Positions 1 to 6,583 are shown, numbered from the stretch's first letter. The stretch is DNA of 9,036 nucleotides from Wenzhouxiangella sp. (GCA_007123575.1 SKKV01000214.1:1-9036), one strand, 5' to 3'. Notes: generated by a model not told the origin, from the letters alone. A program made the numbers and translations.

Positions 1-1037
1 CAGAGATCGAATCAGAGATCGAATCAGAGATCGAATCAGAGATCGAATCAGAGATCGAACCAGAGATCGAACCAGAGATCGAGCAGGGTATCGATGAAGA
101 AGCAGTCAACGAGCCCGAACTCGACGCCGAGGTGCCCGTTGACGAAACGTCAGTCGAGGAATTGGTCGTCGAGGAATCGGTCGAGGAGCTACTGGAACCT
201 GAGGACGAGTTTGCCGGAGACGAGGCACCCGAGGGACTTGCCGATGCCGAGCCGGCCCCGGAAGACGTGATTCCAGCCGTCGCCGACGAGCCAATTGAGC
301 CGCGTACTTTCAGCATTCAGGCCCATCCGATTTTTATCCCCGATCAGGCCATAAGCGTCTATCTCCCCTTGGTCGACTACCTGAACGAAACCTCTCCGCA
401 TACCTTCGAGCTCAAGATCCCTCGCGATTTTCACCGCTTCTGGCTGGATATTCGCCGCGGCGGACAACCTGATCTGGTGTTGGAAGATGCTCACCTGATC
501 TCGATGCGAATCAATCGCCAGGGCTACACGCCGCTGGTCAAAGCCTCCGAGCCAGGCACGTTTTCCCTGCTGACCTCGGGCATGAATATTGACGCCGGGC
601 TATCAGACTTTGTTGGCCGACCTGTGTCCAGCATGCCGGCGCCCAGCCTGGGCTATTTGATTCTGTCGAGCTGGTACGACAACCCCATGCAGCAGCCGAT
701 CATCCAGTCGAACGCGAGTTCTTGGCTGGATGCCGTTGAGATCGTTTTTTCGATGGAAGCGGAAGCCGCTATCGTTCCACACAACCTGGTGGCGCGCTAC
801 GTCAACATGGAGGTCGTTCGGACCTCCGAACCTTTCCCGCATGCGGTGATCGCCGCCGGCCCGGACGTTCCCGCGTCTGTGCAACGCGAGTTGACAGCGG
901 CCCTCATCGTCCTGCACGAGGACGGCGAACACTTTGGCGCACTGCACGAGCTTGATATTGATCGATTTGTCCCGGCCACGACGGAGGACTTCGAAGGTCT
1001 GGATCGCTGGCTGGATCAGATTTTCATCGCAATGTAA
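1..1037 (+). CDS. PhnD-like substrate-binding domain protein with acidic repeat N-terminus (5' partial)
   Basis: The reading frame is open from the first base (first full codon at position 3) to TAA at 1035-1037, giving 344 visible residues; the true start lies outside the window. A GTG at 132 could be called as a start, but the frame continues upstream through a coding repeat, so I reject it. Visible residues 1-28 are EIES/EIEP/EIEQ tetrapeptides. Residues to about 100 are low-complexity and rich in Glu, Asp, Pro and Val. From about residue 103 the protein resembles the PhnD/phosphonate-binding fold: an FSIQAHPIF opening strand, YLPLVDYLNE, a GQPDLVLEDAH segment, GYTPLV, a DFVGRPVSSMPAPSLGY segment like the usual 'L-x-D-L-x-G' ligand loop, EAEAAIVP, and a C-terminal helix. 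Known members are periplasmic binding proteins of ABC importers or sensor domains. No permease or ATPase gene is adjacent, so ligand and role are unknown. Whether it has a signal peptide or membrane anchor cannot be seen. Confidence 0.75.
   Translation, partial: EIESEIESEIESEIESEIEPEIEPEIEQGIDEEAVNEPELDAEVPVDETSVEELVVEESVEELLEPEDEFAGDEAPEGLADAEPAPEDVIPAVADEPIEPRTFSIQAHPIFIPDQAISVYLPLVDYLNETSPHTFELKIPRDFHRFWLDIRRGGQPDLVLEDAHLISMRINRQGYTPLVKASEPGTFSLLTSGMNIDAGLSDFVGRPVSSMPAPSLGYLILSSWYDNPMQQPIIQSNASSWLDAVEIVFSMEAEAAIVPHNLVARYVNMEVVRTSEPFPHAVIAAGPDVPASVQRELTAALIVLHEDGEHFGALHELDIDRFVPATTEDFEGLDRWLDQIFIAM
3..86 (+). repeat. 12-bp in-frame tandem repeat (GAGATCGAATCA), 7 visible copies
   Basis: Units start at 3, 15, 27, 39, 51, 63 and 75. 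The first four are identical (gagatcgaatca). The next two carry a single change (gagatcgaacca, Ser to Pro), and the last is gagatcgagcag. Bases 1-2 (ca) match the end of a preceding unit, so the array very likely continues left of the window. Each unit adds exactly four codons (EIES), so copy-number change alters protein length without shifting the frame. Identical central copies with degenerate edge copies are typical of slippage or unequal recombination. Confidence 0.95.
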
Positions 1038-1053
1038 GAAAGCGCCGGCTTAC
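1034..1053. terminator. Small inverted repeat across the convergent stop codons (possible weak bidirectional terminator)
   Basis: GTAAG at 1034-1038 is the reverse complement of CTTAC at 1049-1053, leaving a 10-base loop. Both stop codons (TAA at 1035-1037 on plus, TAA at 1052-1050 on minus) lie in the arms. A competing 4-bp stem, AAGC (1040-1043) with GCTT (1048-1051), is also possible. There is no T-run on either side, so an intrinsic terminator is only weakly supported. The position between two convergent genes is the main argument. Confidence 0.2.
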
Positions 1054-1865
1054 TTGCGGGCGACGATGTAGCAGATCCAACCGGCGTCGGCGTCGCCGGT
1101 TTCGCTGGGGCTGTAAATGCCGTCGCCCTCGCCGGTTTCCTCGTCAGTGCCTTCCCAGTAGACCGTGGCCGAGCCAAAGCCGGCCTCCAGCAACAGTTCC
1201 TGAATCTCTGGCAGCGTCCACAGCCGCCAGTGGTATTCGAAAGCGCGCTCCAACTTCGACCCGTCCGGAAATTCGAAGTGAATCTGGCAGGTCATGTAGT
1301 GATTGATGGGATCGAAGCTGGCCTGGTCCCAGACGTAGGTGAAGTCGTCGTACTCGGTTCGCTCCTCCAACTCGCGGTGGGCATCGTAGCCGCCGAAGGC
1401 ATCGAGAAACAGCACGCCATCATCGACCAGGGCCTCGCGCACGCGCTCGAAGTAACCGCGCAGTGTTGCCCGGGTGGCAAACAGGTAGTAGCTGAAGTTC
1501 ATCGCCAGCACGACATCGAACTGGCCGGCGTCGACCGTCAGCACATCATCCTGAATCAGTTCGATACGCTGCTTCTGCTCATCGGTTAGTGCATCGAAAT
1601 GTGTGCGCCTGCCCCAACCCAGCACCTCGCCATCCAGGTCAACGGCCACGGCCCGATGGTCAGCGCCGCCGCGCACCCAGGCACAGGCGGTGTTGGCCGT
1701 GCCGCAGAAGTCTTCACGGATCAGCTTCAGCGGACGGCCGGTCAACGACTCGAAGGTTTCGGAAACGAACTCAAGCTCGGTCTCGGTATCCTGAACGCTG
1801 GCTTCATACAGCTCGTGGCGATCGGCCAGGTCGGCCATGGCGGCGCTGGATTGACGTTTTGGCAT
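1050..1865 (-). CDS. Class I SAM-dependent methyltransferase, substrate unknown
   Basis: A 271-residue protein, predicted cytoplasmic (no signal peptide or membrane segment). It shows a Rossmann-type methyltransferase core: motif I region LIREDFCGTANTA at 48-60, an acidic strand end AVDLD at 74-78 expected to hold the SAM ribose, QDDVL at 105-109, and FDVVLAMNFSYYLF from 116, where motif IV normally lies. LVDDGVLFLDAFGG from 146 looks like the post-motif strand and turn. The C-terminal part has an aromatic DFTYVWDQ stretch and FEYHWRLWTLPEIQELL at 209-225, a pattern seen in several small-molecule methyltransferases. ATG at 1865 gives the full-length protein but has no obvious Shine-Dalgarno; Met10 (ATG at 1838) is an alternative. 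It lies 26 bp after pgsA on the same strand, so it may be the last gene of that transcript, although a functional link is not evident. The methyl acceptor cannot be inferred from sequence alone. Confidence 0.85.
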   Translation of the reverse strand: MPKRQSSAAMADLADRHELYEASVQDTETELEFVSETFESLTGRPLKLIREDFCGTANTACAWVRGGADHRAVAVDLDGEVLGWGRRTHFDALTDEQKQRIELIQDDVLTVDAGQFDVVLAMNFSYYLFATRATLRGYFERVREALVDDGVLFLDAFGGYDAHRELEERTEYDDFTYVWDQASFDPINHYMTCQIHFEFPDGSKLERAFEYHWRLWTLPEIQELLLEAGFGSATVYWEGTDEETGEGDGIYSPSETGDADAGWICYIVARK

Positions 1866-1891
1866 ATTGGGTTTTTTGGAAGTAAATTGTT

Positions 1892-2452
1892 TCAGCCACG
1901 CTGACGGATCGCCGGCCAGGCCGAACGCAAGTAGGTAAACATCGACGAAATGGTCAGAACGGCGGCGGCCACCAGCAGCCAGCGGCCGATGGTCAGCACC
2001 GGGATCGGGCCCAGCGGTTCGCCGTAGAGCAAAAAGCCGATCGCCACCATTTGCAGGATGGTCTTGAGCTTGCCGGTCCAGGCCACTCGAACCCGCGCAC
2101 CTTCACCCAGCGCAGCCATCCATTCACGCAACGCAGAAATGGTGATCTCCCGGCCGATGATGGTTGCCGCTGCCAGCGCCAGAATAATCTCGGGATGCGC
2201 TTGAACGATGATCAGCAGCGACACGCCGACCATCAGCTTGTCGGCGACCGGGTCGAGGAATGCACCGAAGGTGCTGGTCATCCCGAACCGGCGCGCGACC
2301 CAGCCATCGAGCCAGTCGGTTATCGCGGCCAGGGCGAAGATCGTCACCGCCGCCACGTTGGCCCACGCCACCGGCAGGTAAAAGACCAGCACCAGCACCG
2401 GAATCATCACGATGCGAAGCAAGGTCAACAGCGTAGGAATGGTAAGCGACAA
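1892..2452 (-). CDS. pgsA: CDP-diacylglycerol--glycerol-3-phosphate 3-phosphatidyltransferase
   Basis: PgsA makes phosphatidylglycerol phosphate from CDP-diacylglycerol and glycerol-3-phosphate, the committed step to phosphatidylglycerol and cardiolipin, in the inner membrane. The 186-residue protein has the complete CDP-alcohol phosphatidyltransferase signature D-x2-D-G-x2-A-R-x8-G-x3-D-x3-D: D46, D49, G50, A53, R54, G63, D67 and D71. Hydrophobic segments are visible at about 7-28, 31-45, 76-100, 130-145 and 152-172, and the length is close to the usual 180-190. The start codon is TTG (2452-2450), preceded 9 nt upstream by GGAG. An in-frame TGA lies about 20 bp upstream with no ATG or GTG between, and the resulting N-terminus (MSLTIPTLLTLLRI) matches family members, so I accept TTG. 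uvrC lies immediately upstream on the same strand, as in many gammaproteobacteria. Confidence 0.96.
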   Translation of the reverse strand: MSLTIPTLLTLLRIVMIPVLVLVFYLPVAWANVAAVTIFALAAITDWLDGWVARRFGMTSTFGAFLDPVADKLMVGVSLLIIVQAHPEIILALAAATIIGREITISALREWMAALGEGARVRVAWTGKLKTILQMVAIGFLLYGEPLGPIPVLTIGRWLLVAAAVLTISSMFTYLRSAWPAIRQRG

Positions 2453-2461
2453 GAAGACGGT

Positions 2462-2465
2462 CTCC
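2462..2465 (-). promoter_or_regulatory. Ribosome binding site supporting the TTG start of pgsA
   Basis: The minus strand reads GGAG here, followed by 9 nt and then the TTG at 2452-2450. It is one of the better Shine-Dalgarno matches in the window and is what decides the non-ATG start, because the frame is closed by TGA just upstream. Confidence 0.6.
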
Positions 2466-2489
2466 GACGTTCAGGCCGCCATTATCCCG

Positions 2490-2514
2490 CAAACGCCGAG
2501 TACTTTGGCGTTTG
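2490..2514 (-). repeat. 8-bp perfect inverted repeat (hairpin) directly after uvrC
   Basis: CAAACGCC (2490-2497) and GGCGTTTG (2507-2514) are perfect reverse complements with a 9-base loop. On the minus strand the stem begins at the base right after the uvrC TGA (2517-2515) and ends 37 bp before pgsA. No T-run follows (the next bases on the minus strand are CGGGATAATGG), so it is not a standard intrinsic terminator. It could be an attenuating, processing or 3'-end-protecting hairpin between uvrC and pgsA. Confidence 0.5.
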
Positions 2515-4338
2515 TCAGCCGGGCTTGGGCGCTTCCCGCAGGTGTTCAACTATCCGCTCGGCCAGCGCGGCGCTGATTCCCGGCACCCGGGCCAGTTCAT
2601 CGGGGCTGGCCTTCATCAAGCCTTTGAGTCCGCCGAAATGCTTCAGCAGGCGTTGACGCCGCTGCGGGCCAACGCCGGCCACCTGCTCCAGCGGTGAGGC
2701 CTGGGCGCGCTTCTGGCGCCGCTTGCGGTGGGCCTGAATCGCGAAACGGTGCGCTTCATCGCGAATCTGCTGGATCATGTGCGAAGCCGGGTGATGCGGC
2801 CCCGGTTTGACTTCGAAACCGCGCAAGATGAAAGTCTCGTGACCCGAGCGGCGGGCCGGCCCCTTCGCTACCCCCATCACCGGCACGGCATCCAGGCCCA
2901 GCTCTTCCAACACCGATTCGGCACGGCTGACCTGGCCCTTGCCACCGTCGATTACCAGCAAATCAGGCAGCTCGGCGCCCTCTTCTGCCAGGCGCTTGTA
3001 GCGCCGCCTGAGCACCTGTTCCATGGCCGCGTAGTCATCGCCCGGGACAATCCCTTCAACGTTGTACTGGCGGTATTGCGCCTTCTGCGCTCCTTCCGCG
3101 CCAAATACGACACAAGAACCGACCGTTTCGGTGCCCGAGATGTGGCTGATATCAAAACACTCCAGGCGCTCGGGCACATGATCCAGCTTCAACAGTTCGG
3201 CCAGCTCGGCCAGGCCGCGACCGACCTGGTCGCGATCGGCCAGGCGGCGCCTGAGCGCATCCTCGGCATTGGTCAGCGCCATTTGCAGCCACTTCGCCCG
3301 CTGCCCCCGCACCCGCCAGCTCAAATGTACCTTGCCCTCGCGACGCCGGCTCAAGGCCTCTTTCCAGAGGCTGGCCTGGTCGGGCGCGGCCGACAGGATC
3401 ATCGCCGCCGGCGGCCGGCGCTCGGCGTAATACTGACCGAGGAAAGCGGCCATGATCTCGCCCGGCTCGGCAGCCTTGGGCAGGTTGGCGGGAAAGAAGC
3501 AGCGGCCGCCGACGTTGCGCCCGTGTCGAAATGAAACCACCTGCACGGCCGCCTGGCCGGATGCCGACACCAGCGCGATCACGTCCAGGTCTTCGGCACC
3601 GTCGGCGACGTACTGGCTGGAGCGCACGCGCTGCAGGTTCTGAATCTGGTCACGCAGCTGGGCCGCCTTTTCGAACTCGAGCTCGGCGCTGGCGCGCTGC
3701 ATGCGCTCGCCGAGCAATTCAATCACCGCCTGGTCGCGACCTTTCAGGAACTCGACGGCCGCCTGGACATCGCGGGCATAGTCGTCGCGGCTGACGTAGC
3801 CCACGCATGGCGCGGTACAGCGGTTGATCTGGTACTGCAGGCAGGGCCGGCTGCGATTGGCAAAAACGCTGTCGCGGCACTGGCGAAGTCCGAGCAGCCG
3901 ATAGATCTGGTTCAGGGATTCGCGCACCGCGCCGGCGCTGGAAAACGGGCCGAAATACTGGCCGGGGTGCTTGCGCGATCCGCGGTAAAAGCCGATTCGC
4001 GGAAACTCGTGCGAGGTATCGAGCCGGATCCAGGGGTAGCTCTTGTCGTCTCGCAGGTTGATATTGAAGCGTGGCCGATGGGCCTTGATCCACTCGTTTT
4101 CCAGCAGCAGCGCTTCGGTCTCGGTCCGGGTCAGGCTGACTTCCATGCTGGCGATCTTGCGCACCATCAGGTTGATGCGCGAGCCCTTGTCGCGGCGGTC
4201 GAAATAGCTGCCCACACGCCGCTTGAGGTTGCGCGCCTTGCCCACGTACAGCACTTGGCCACGCGCATCGCGCATCAGGTAAACGCCCGGCCCGGTCGAC
4301 AGCGAGCGCGCGAATGCCCGTCCGTCGAATTCGCTCAC
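2515..4338 (-). CDS. uvrC: Excinuclease ABC subunit C
   Basis: UvrC makes the 3' and 5' incisions around bulky DNA lesions after UvrA/UvrB recognition, in cytoplasmic nucleotide excision repair. The 607-residue protein has every expected part. The GIY-YIG nuclease is at about 14-95, with GVY 18-20, YVG 31-33, R41 and a glutamate near 80. Four cysteines at 154, 166, 174 and 178 match the proposed 4Fe-4S ligands of the family. The UVR/UvrB-binding helix is around 208-238. The RNase H-like nuclease has FDISH (D396), VIDGGKGQ (D464) and RDEAHRF (H530). Tandem helix-hairpin-helix motifs are at about 549-602. The start is GTG (4338-4336), overlapping the stop of the upstream phosphatase gene as GTGA, with AGGAG about 14 nt upstream. 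This suggests coupled translation. Length agrees with the usual ~600 residues. Confidence 0.98.
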   Translation of the reverse strand: MSEFDGRAFARSLSTGPGVYLMRDARGQVLYVGKARNLKRRVGSYFDRRDKGSRINLMVRKIASMEVSLTRTETEALLLENEWIKAHRPRFNINLRDDKSYPWIRLDTSHEFPRIGFYRGSRKHPGQYFGPFSSAGAVRESLNQIYRLLGLRQCRDSVFANRSRPCLQYQINRCTAPCVGYVSRDDYARDVQAAVEFLKGRDQAVIELLGERMQRASAELEFEKAAQLRDQIQNLQRVRSSQYVADGAEDLDVIALVSASGQAAVQVVSFRHGRNVGGRCFFPANLPKAAEPGEIMAAFLGQYYAERRPPAAMILSAAPDQASLWKEALSRRREGKVHLSWRVRGQRAKWLQMALTNAEDALRRRLADRDQVGRGLAELAELLKLDHVPERLECFDISHISGTETVGSCVVFGAEGAQKAQYRQYNVEGIVPGDDYAAMEQVLRRRYKRLAEEGAELPDLLVIDGGKGQVSRAESVLEELGLDAVPVMGVAKGPARRSGHETFILRGFEVKPGPHHPASHMIQQIRDEAHRFAIQAHRKRRQKRAQASPLEQVAGVGPQRRQRLLKHFGGLKGLMKASPDELARVPGISAALAERIVEHLREAPKPG

Positions 4339-4799
4339 CGTGGGTTCGCCAACTCCTCGATCAAGCGGCTGGCCGCGGCCTCCAGCATGTCGAGAACCTG
4401 CTGAAAGCCCTGGTCGCCGCCATAGTAAGGATCGGGCACCTCGTGCAGGCCGTAGTCCGGTGCCAGGCTCATGACCAGCTCGACCCGCGCGGTGGCGTTC
4501 GGCGGCATCATCCGGGCAAGCTCGTCAAGGTTGCTCTGATCCATGGCAAATATGCGATCGAAGCGGCGGAAATCCGCCACCGTGACCTGGCGCGCGCGCT
4601 GGTCGCGGATATCCATACCCCAATCCATGGCATGGCGAATGGCGCGCGCATCCGGCGCCTTGCCGACGTGGTAGCCCAATGTGCCGGCCGAGTCGGTGAA
4701 CACCTCGATGCCGGCCTGCTGAAACTTGTAGTCGAACATCGCCTTGGCCGTTGGACTGCGGCAGATATTGCCAAGGCAAACAAAGAGATAGGAGTTCAT
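4335..4799 (-). CDS. Low-molecular-weight protein-tyrosine phosphatase
   Basis: A 154-residue cytoplasmic phosphatase expected to hydrolyse phosphotyrosine through a cysteinyl-phosphate intermediate. The P-loop C-x5-R-S is at the N-terminus: C8 (nucleophile), R14 and S15 in CLGNICRSP. The general-acid loop DPYYGG begins at D123. The SAGT segment at 37-40 is also typical. All catalytic residues are present, and length fits the 145-160 residues of the family. ATG at 4799 places Cys8 at the usual distance and has TGGAAA upstream. The last 4 bp overlap the GTG of uvrC, so the two are likely translated together. In other bacteria such enzymes often act on BY-kinases controlling exopolysaccharide, but no such kinase is visible here. 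An arsenate-reductase role is conceivable for this fold, but the DPYYG loop favours the phosphatase. Confidence 0.93.
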   Translation of the reverse strand: MNSYLFVCLGNICRSPTAKAMFDYKFQQAGIEVFTDSAGTLGYHVGKAPDARAIRHAMDWGMDIRDQRARQVTVADFRRFDRIFAMDQSNLDELARMMPPNATARVELVMSLAPDYGLHEVPDPYYGGDQGFQQVLDMLEAAASRLIEELANPR

Positions 4800-4833
4800 G
4801 CTGCAGTTTCCATCAAGCGGGATCCGGTAACTA

Positions 4834-4861
4834 TTGATACTACTTTATAGACGTTAGTCAA
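4834..4861 (-). promoter_or_regulatory. Candidate sigma70 promoter upstream of the phosphatase-uvrC unit
   Basis: On the minus strand TTGACT (4861-4856, five of six to TTGACA) is followed after 16 nt by TATCAA (4839-4834, four of six to TATAAT). The -35 box overlaps the last codons and stop of kdsB. The -10 lies in the only conspicuously AT-rich patch of the operon (about 4829-4855). Transcription would start roughly 28 bp before the phosphatase ATG. Pattern match only. Confidence 0.4.
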
Positions 4862-5597
4862 GCGTCGCCCGGAACCGTTCCAGGTCCTCGGGCGTATCGA
4901 TTCCAACCGGAATCGGCGCGCAGGCACGATCGGCCAGGATGCGCCAGCCGGCCTCCAGGGCGCGCAGCTGTTCCAGCGACTCCAGCGCCTCCAGCCGGCT
5001 TTCCGGCAGTTTTGTCCAGGCGGCCAGACTTGAGGCGCGGTAGGCGTACAGGCCGACATGCCGGCAACCGGCCTCGCCCGGCCCGCCGCCGGCGCGCGGC
5101 CAGGGAATTGGCGCGCGCGAAAAATACAACGCCCGACGTTTATAGTCGGCAACCAGCTTGACCACGTTCGGGTCACGCCACTGCGCTTCATCGGCCAGGG
5201 GCTGCCACAGTGTTGCCATGTCGGCGGCCTCGTCTTCAGCCAGCAAGGCCGCGACCTGGCGCAGGCAGGCGGCTGGCATGGCCGGCTCATCGCCCTGCAG
5301 GTTGACGACCACGGCCGAGCTGTCCAGGCCCAGTCGAACGGCCGCTTCGGCCAGGCGATCGGTTCCGGAACGATGGGCCGGGTCGGTCAGCATGGCTTCA
5401 CCACCGGCGTTTCTGACCACGGCCGCAATCTCTTCACTGTCGGTAGCCACGGTAACGCTGGCCGCGCCGCTGTCCAGGGCCCGATCCAGGGTTCTCAATA
5501 TCATCGGACGGCCGCCCAGGTCAGCCAGGGCCTTGCGCGGCAGACGGGTGGAATCCAGCCGGGCCGGAATCAGAATATGAAATTCTTTGTTGTTCAT
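4854..5597 (-). CDS. kdsB: 3-deoxy-manno-octulosonate cytidylyltransferase (CMP-Kdo synthetase)
   Basis: KdsB activates Kdo with CTP to CMP-Kdo in the cytoplasm, the donor for the inner core sugar of lipopolysaccharide. With the start chosen here the protein has 247 residues, almost the same as the family norm of about 248. Seen motifs: the nucleotide-binding N-terminus ILIPARLDSTRLPRKAL (about 8-24), a VATDSEEI strand (about 50-57), RSGTDRLAEA (about 76-85), VNLQGDEP (98-105) binding Mg-CTP, YFSRAPIPWPR (about 158-168), RHVGLYAYR (about 179-187), ESLEQLRALE (about 206-215) and GIDTPEDLER near the end. I chose ATG at 5597 because it overlaps the lpxK TGA as ATGA and has GGAA upstream. An ATG at 5612 would add five residues (MERKR), overlaps lpxK by 19 bp and has no ribosome site. 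It follows lpxK directly, consistent with a lipid A/Kdo operon. Confidence 0.97.
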   Translation of the reverse strand: MNNKEFHILIPARLDSTRLPRKALADLGGRPMILRTLDRALDSGAASVTVATDSEEIAAVVRNAGGEAMLTDPAHRSGTDRLAEAAVRLGLDSSAVVVNLQGDEPAMPAACLRQVAALLAEDEAADMATLWQPLADEAQWRDPNVVKLVADYKRRALYFSRAPIPWPRAGGGPGEAGCRHVGLYAYRASSLAAWTKLPESRLEALESLEQLRALEAGWRILADRACAPIPVGIDTPEDLERFRATLD

Positions 5598-6580
5598 GCG
5601 CTTGCGTTCCATTCAGACAGATGGCGGTCAACTGCCGTTATTACTGCCTCGGGTAAATCCAGGGCAACGTGCAGGACGTAGACCGTTTGCTCGAGACCGA
5701 GCCCACGCAGCTTGACCGCATCCTTGGCTGTGACCACGACCGACCCATCCAGACCCTCCATGTCGGTTTTCTTGAATCGGTGATGGTCCGGGAAGGCGTG
5801 CGGCTCGACCGTCATGTCCAGCGCTTTCAGGGTCCGGAAAAACCCGTCCGGATTGGCAATACCGCACACCGCGTTGACCCGCCGCCCGCGCCAATCGTCC
5901 AGGGTCAAGCGCTCTTCATTGCCAAGCACCGTCAAGCACTCCGGCACCAGATCAACCCGGACTGCCCCGGCAGGCCCCTGGCCTTCGCCCTTGACCAGCA
6001 CCAGGTCAACCTGGTCCAGCCGCGAGGCAGGTTGGCGCAGCGGCCCGGCCGGCAGCAGCTCGCCGTTGCCAAGGCCACGCCCGCCGTCAATCAAGCAAAT
6101 CTCGAAGCTTCTGGCCAGGGCGGTATGCTGCAGGCCATCATCGCTGATGATCACGTTCGCTCCCGCACTGACGGCCGCCTCGAGCACCTGCGCACGCTGG
6201 CGACCGATCCAGACCGGCGCATCGGTTTGGTCAGCGACTAAAAGCGGTTCGTCGCCGACCCGTGCCGGACGATCACCGCGCTGCACCCGCTTGGGCGATG
6301 CGTTGGCCGTTCCGCCGTAGCCGCGGCTGATCACCGCCACCCGGTGGCCGCCGGCGAGCAGGTGACGGGCCAGGGCAATCACCAGCGGGGTTTTGCCGCC
6401 GCCGCCCACGGTCAGGTTGCCAACAACAATCACCGGCACCGGCGGCCTGGCCGTGGGGCGCCGAAAACGAGCCTGCGGCAGGCGAGCATGAATCCGGGAA
6501 AGCAATCGGTACAGCAGCGGCGGTCTGGCTTGCTGGTACCAGATGCGATTGAAATGCTGCTCAAGGCGCCCGCGCAACAT
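5594..6580 (-). CDS. lpxK: Tetraacyldisaccharide 4'-kinase
   Basis: LpxK phosphorylates the 4' position of tetraacyldisaccharide-1-phosphate to form lipid IVA, at the cytoplasmic face of the inner membrane. The 328-residue protein has the same length as the classical enzyme. Seen: an amphipathic N-terminus with a basic and aromatic stretch (about 10-40) of the kind that contacts the membrane; the P-loop GNLTVGGGGKTP at 54-65, with K63 and T64; SRGYGG at 85-90; GDEPLL (about 109-114); the catalytic-region DDGLQH at 147-152; GRGLGNGELLPAGPLR at about 167-182; and VVVTAKDAVK (about 281-290), the conserved C-terminal TxKDxVK motif. ATG at 6580 is 3 bp after the msbA stop, and the 3' end overlaps the kdsB ATG, so translation is probably coupled on both sides. 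Confidence 0.97.
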   Translation of the reverse strand: MLRGRLEQHFNRIWYQQARPPLLYRLLSRIHARLPQARFRRPTARPPVPVIVVGNLTVGGGGKTPLVIALARHLLAGGHRVAVISRGYGGTANASPKRVQRGDRPARVGDEPLLVADQTDAPVWIGRQRAQVLEAAVSAGANVIISDDGLQHTALARSFEICLIDGGRGLGNGELLPAGPLRQPASRLDQVDLVLVKGEGQGPAGAVRVDLVPECLTVLGNEERLTLDDWRGRRVNAVCGIANPDGFFRTLKALDMTVEPHAFPDHHRFKKTDMEGLDGSVVVTAKDAVKLRGLGLEQTVYVLHVALDLPEAVITAVDRHLSEWNASA

Positions 6581-6583
6581 GGC

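Noticed and set aside
132..134. GTG as the start codon of the plus-strand gene
   Set aside because: The same frame stays open to the window edge through a repeat with clear codon structure, so the gene starts further left.
1866..1891. T-run (GTTTTTTGG) between pgsA and the methyltransferase gene
   Set aside because: On the transcribed minus strand it is an A-run with no preceding stem, so it cannot act as an intrinsic terminator for these genes.
2481..2486. Minus-strand GATAAT resembling a -10 box upstream of pgsA
   Set aside because: No -35-like hexamer lies at 15-19 nt spacing (the sequence there falls in the hairpin) and there is no TG extension; not enough to call a promoter.
2051..2656. 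201-codon plus-strand open frame opposite pgsA and the end of uvrC
   Set aside because: Antisense to genes with full motif support; composition is low-complexity (Arg, His, Gln) and no family is recognisable.
2728..3534. 268-codon plus-strand open frame opposite uvrC
   Set aside because: Opposite the conserved nuclease half of uvrC, with no domain; explained as a mirror of uvrC codon bias.
6386..6421. LpxK P-loop reads GGGGKTP rather than the GGTGKTP I would expect
   Set aside because: The varying position is not the catalytic Lys/Thr and differs among known LpxK proteins, so I do not regard it as a defect.
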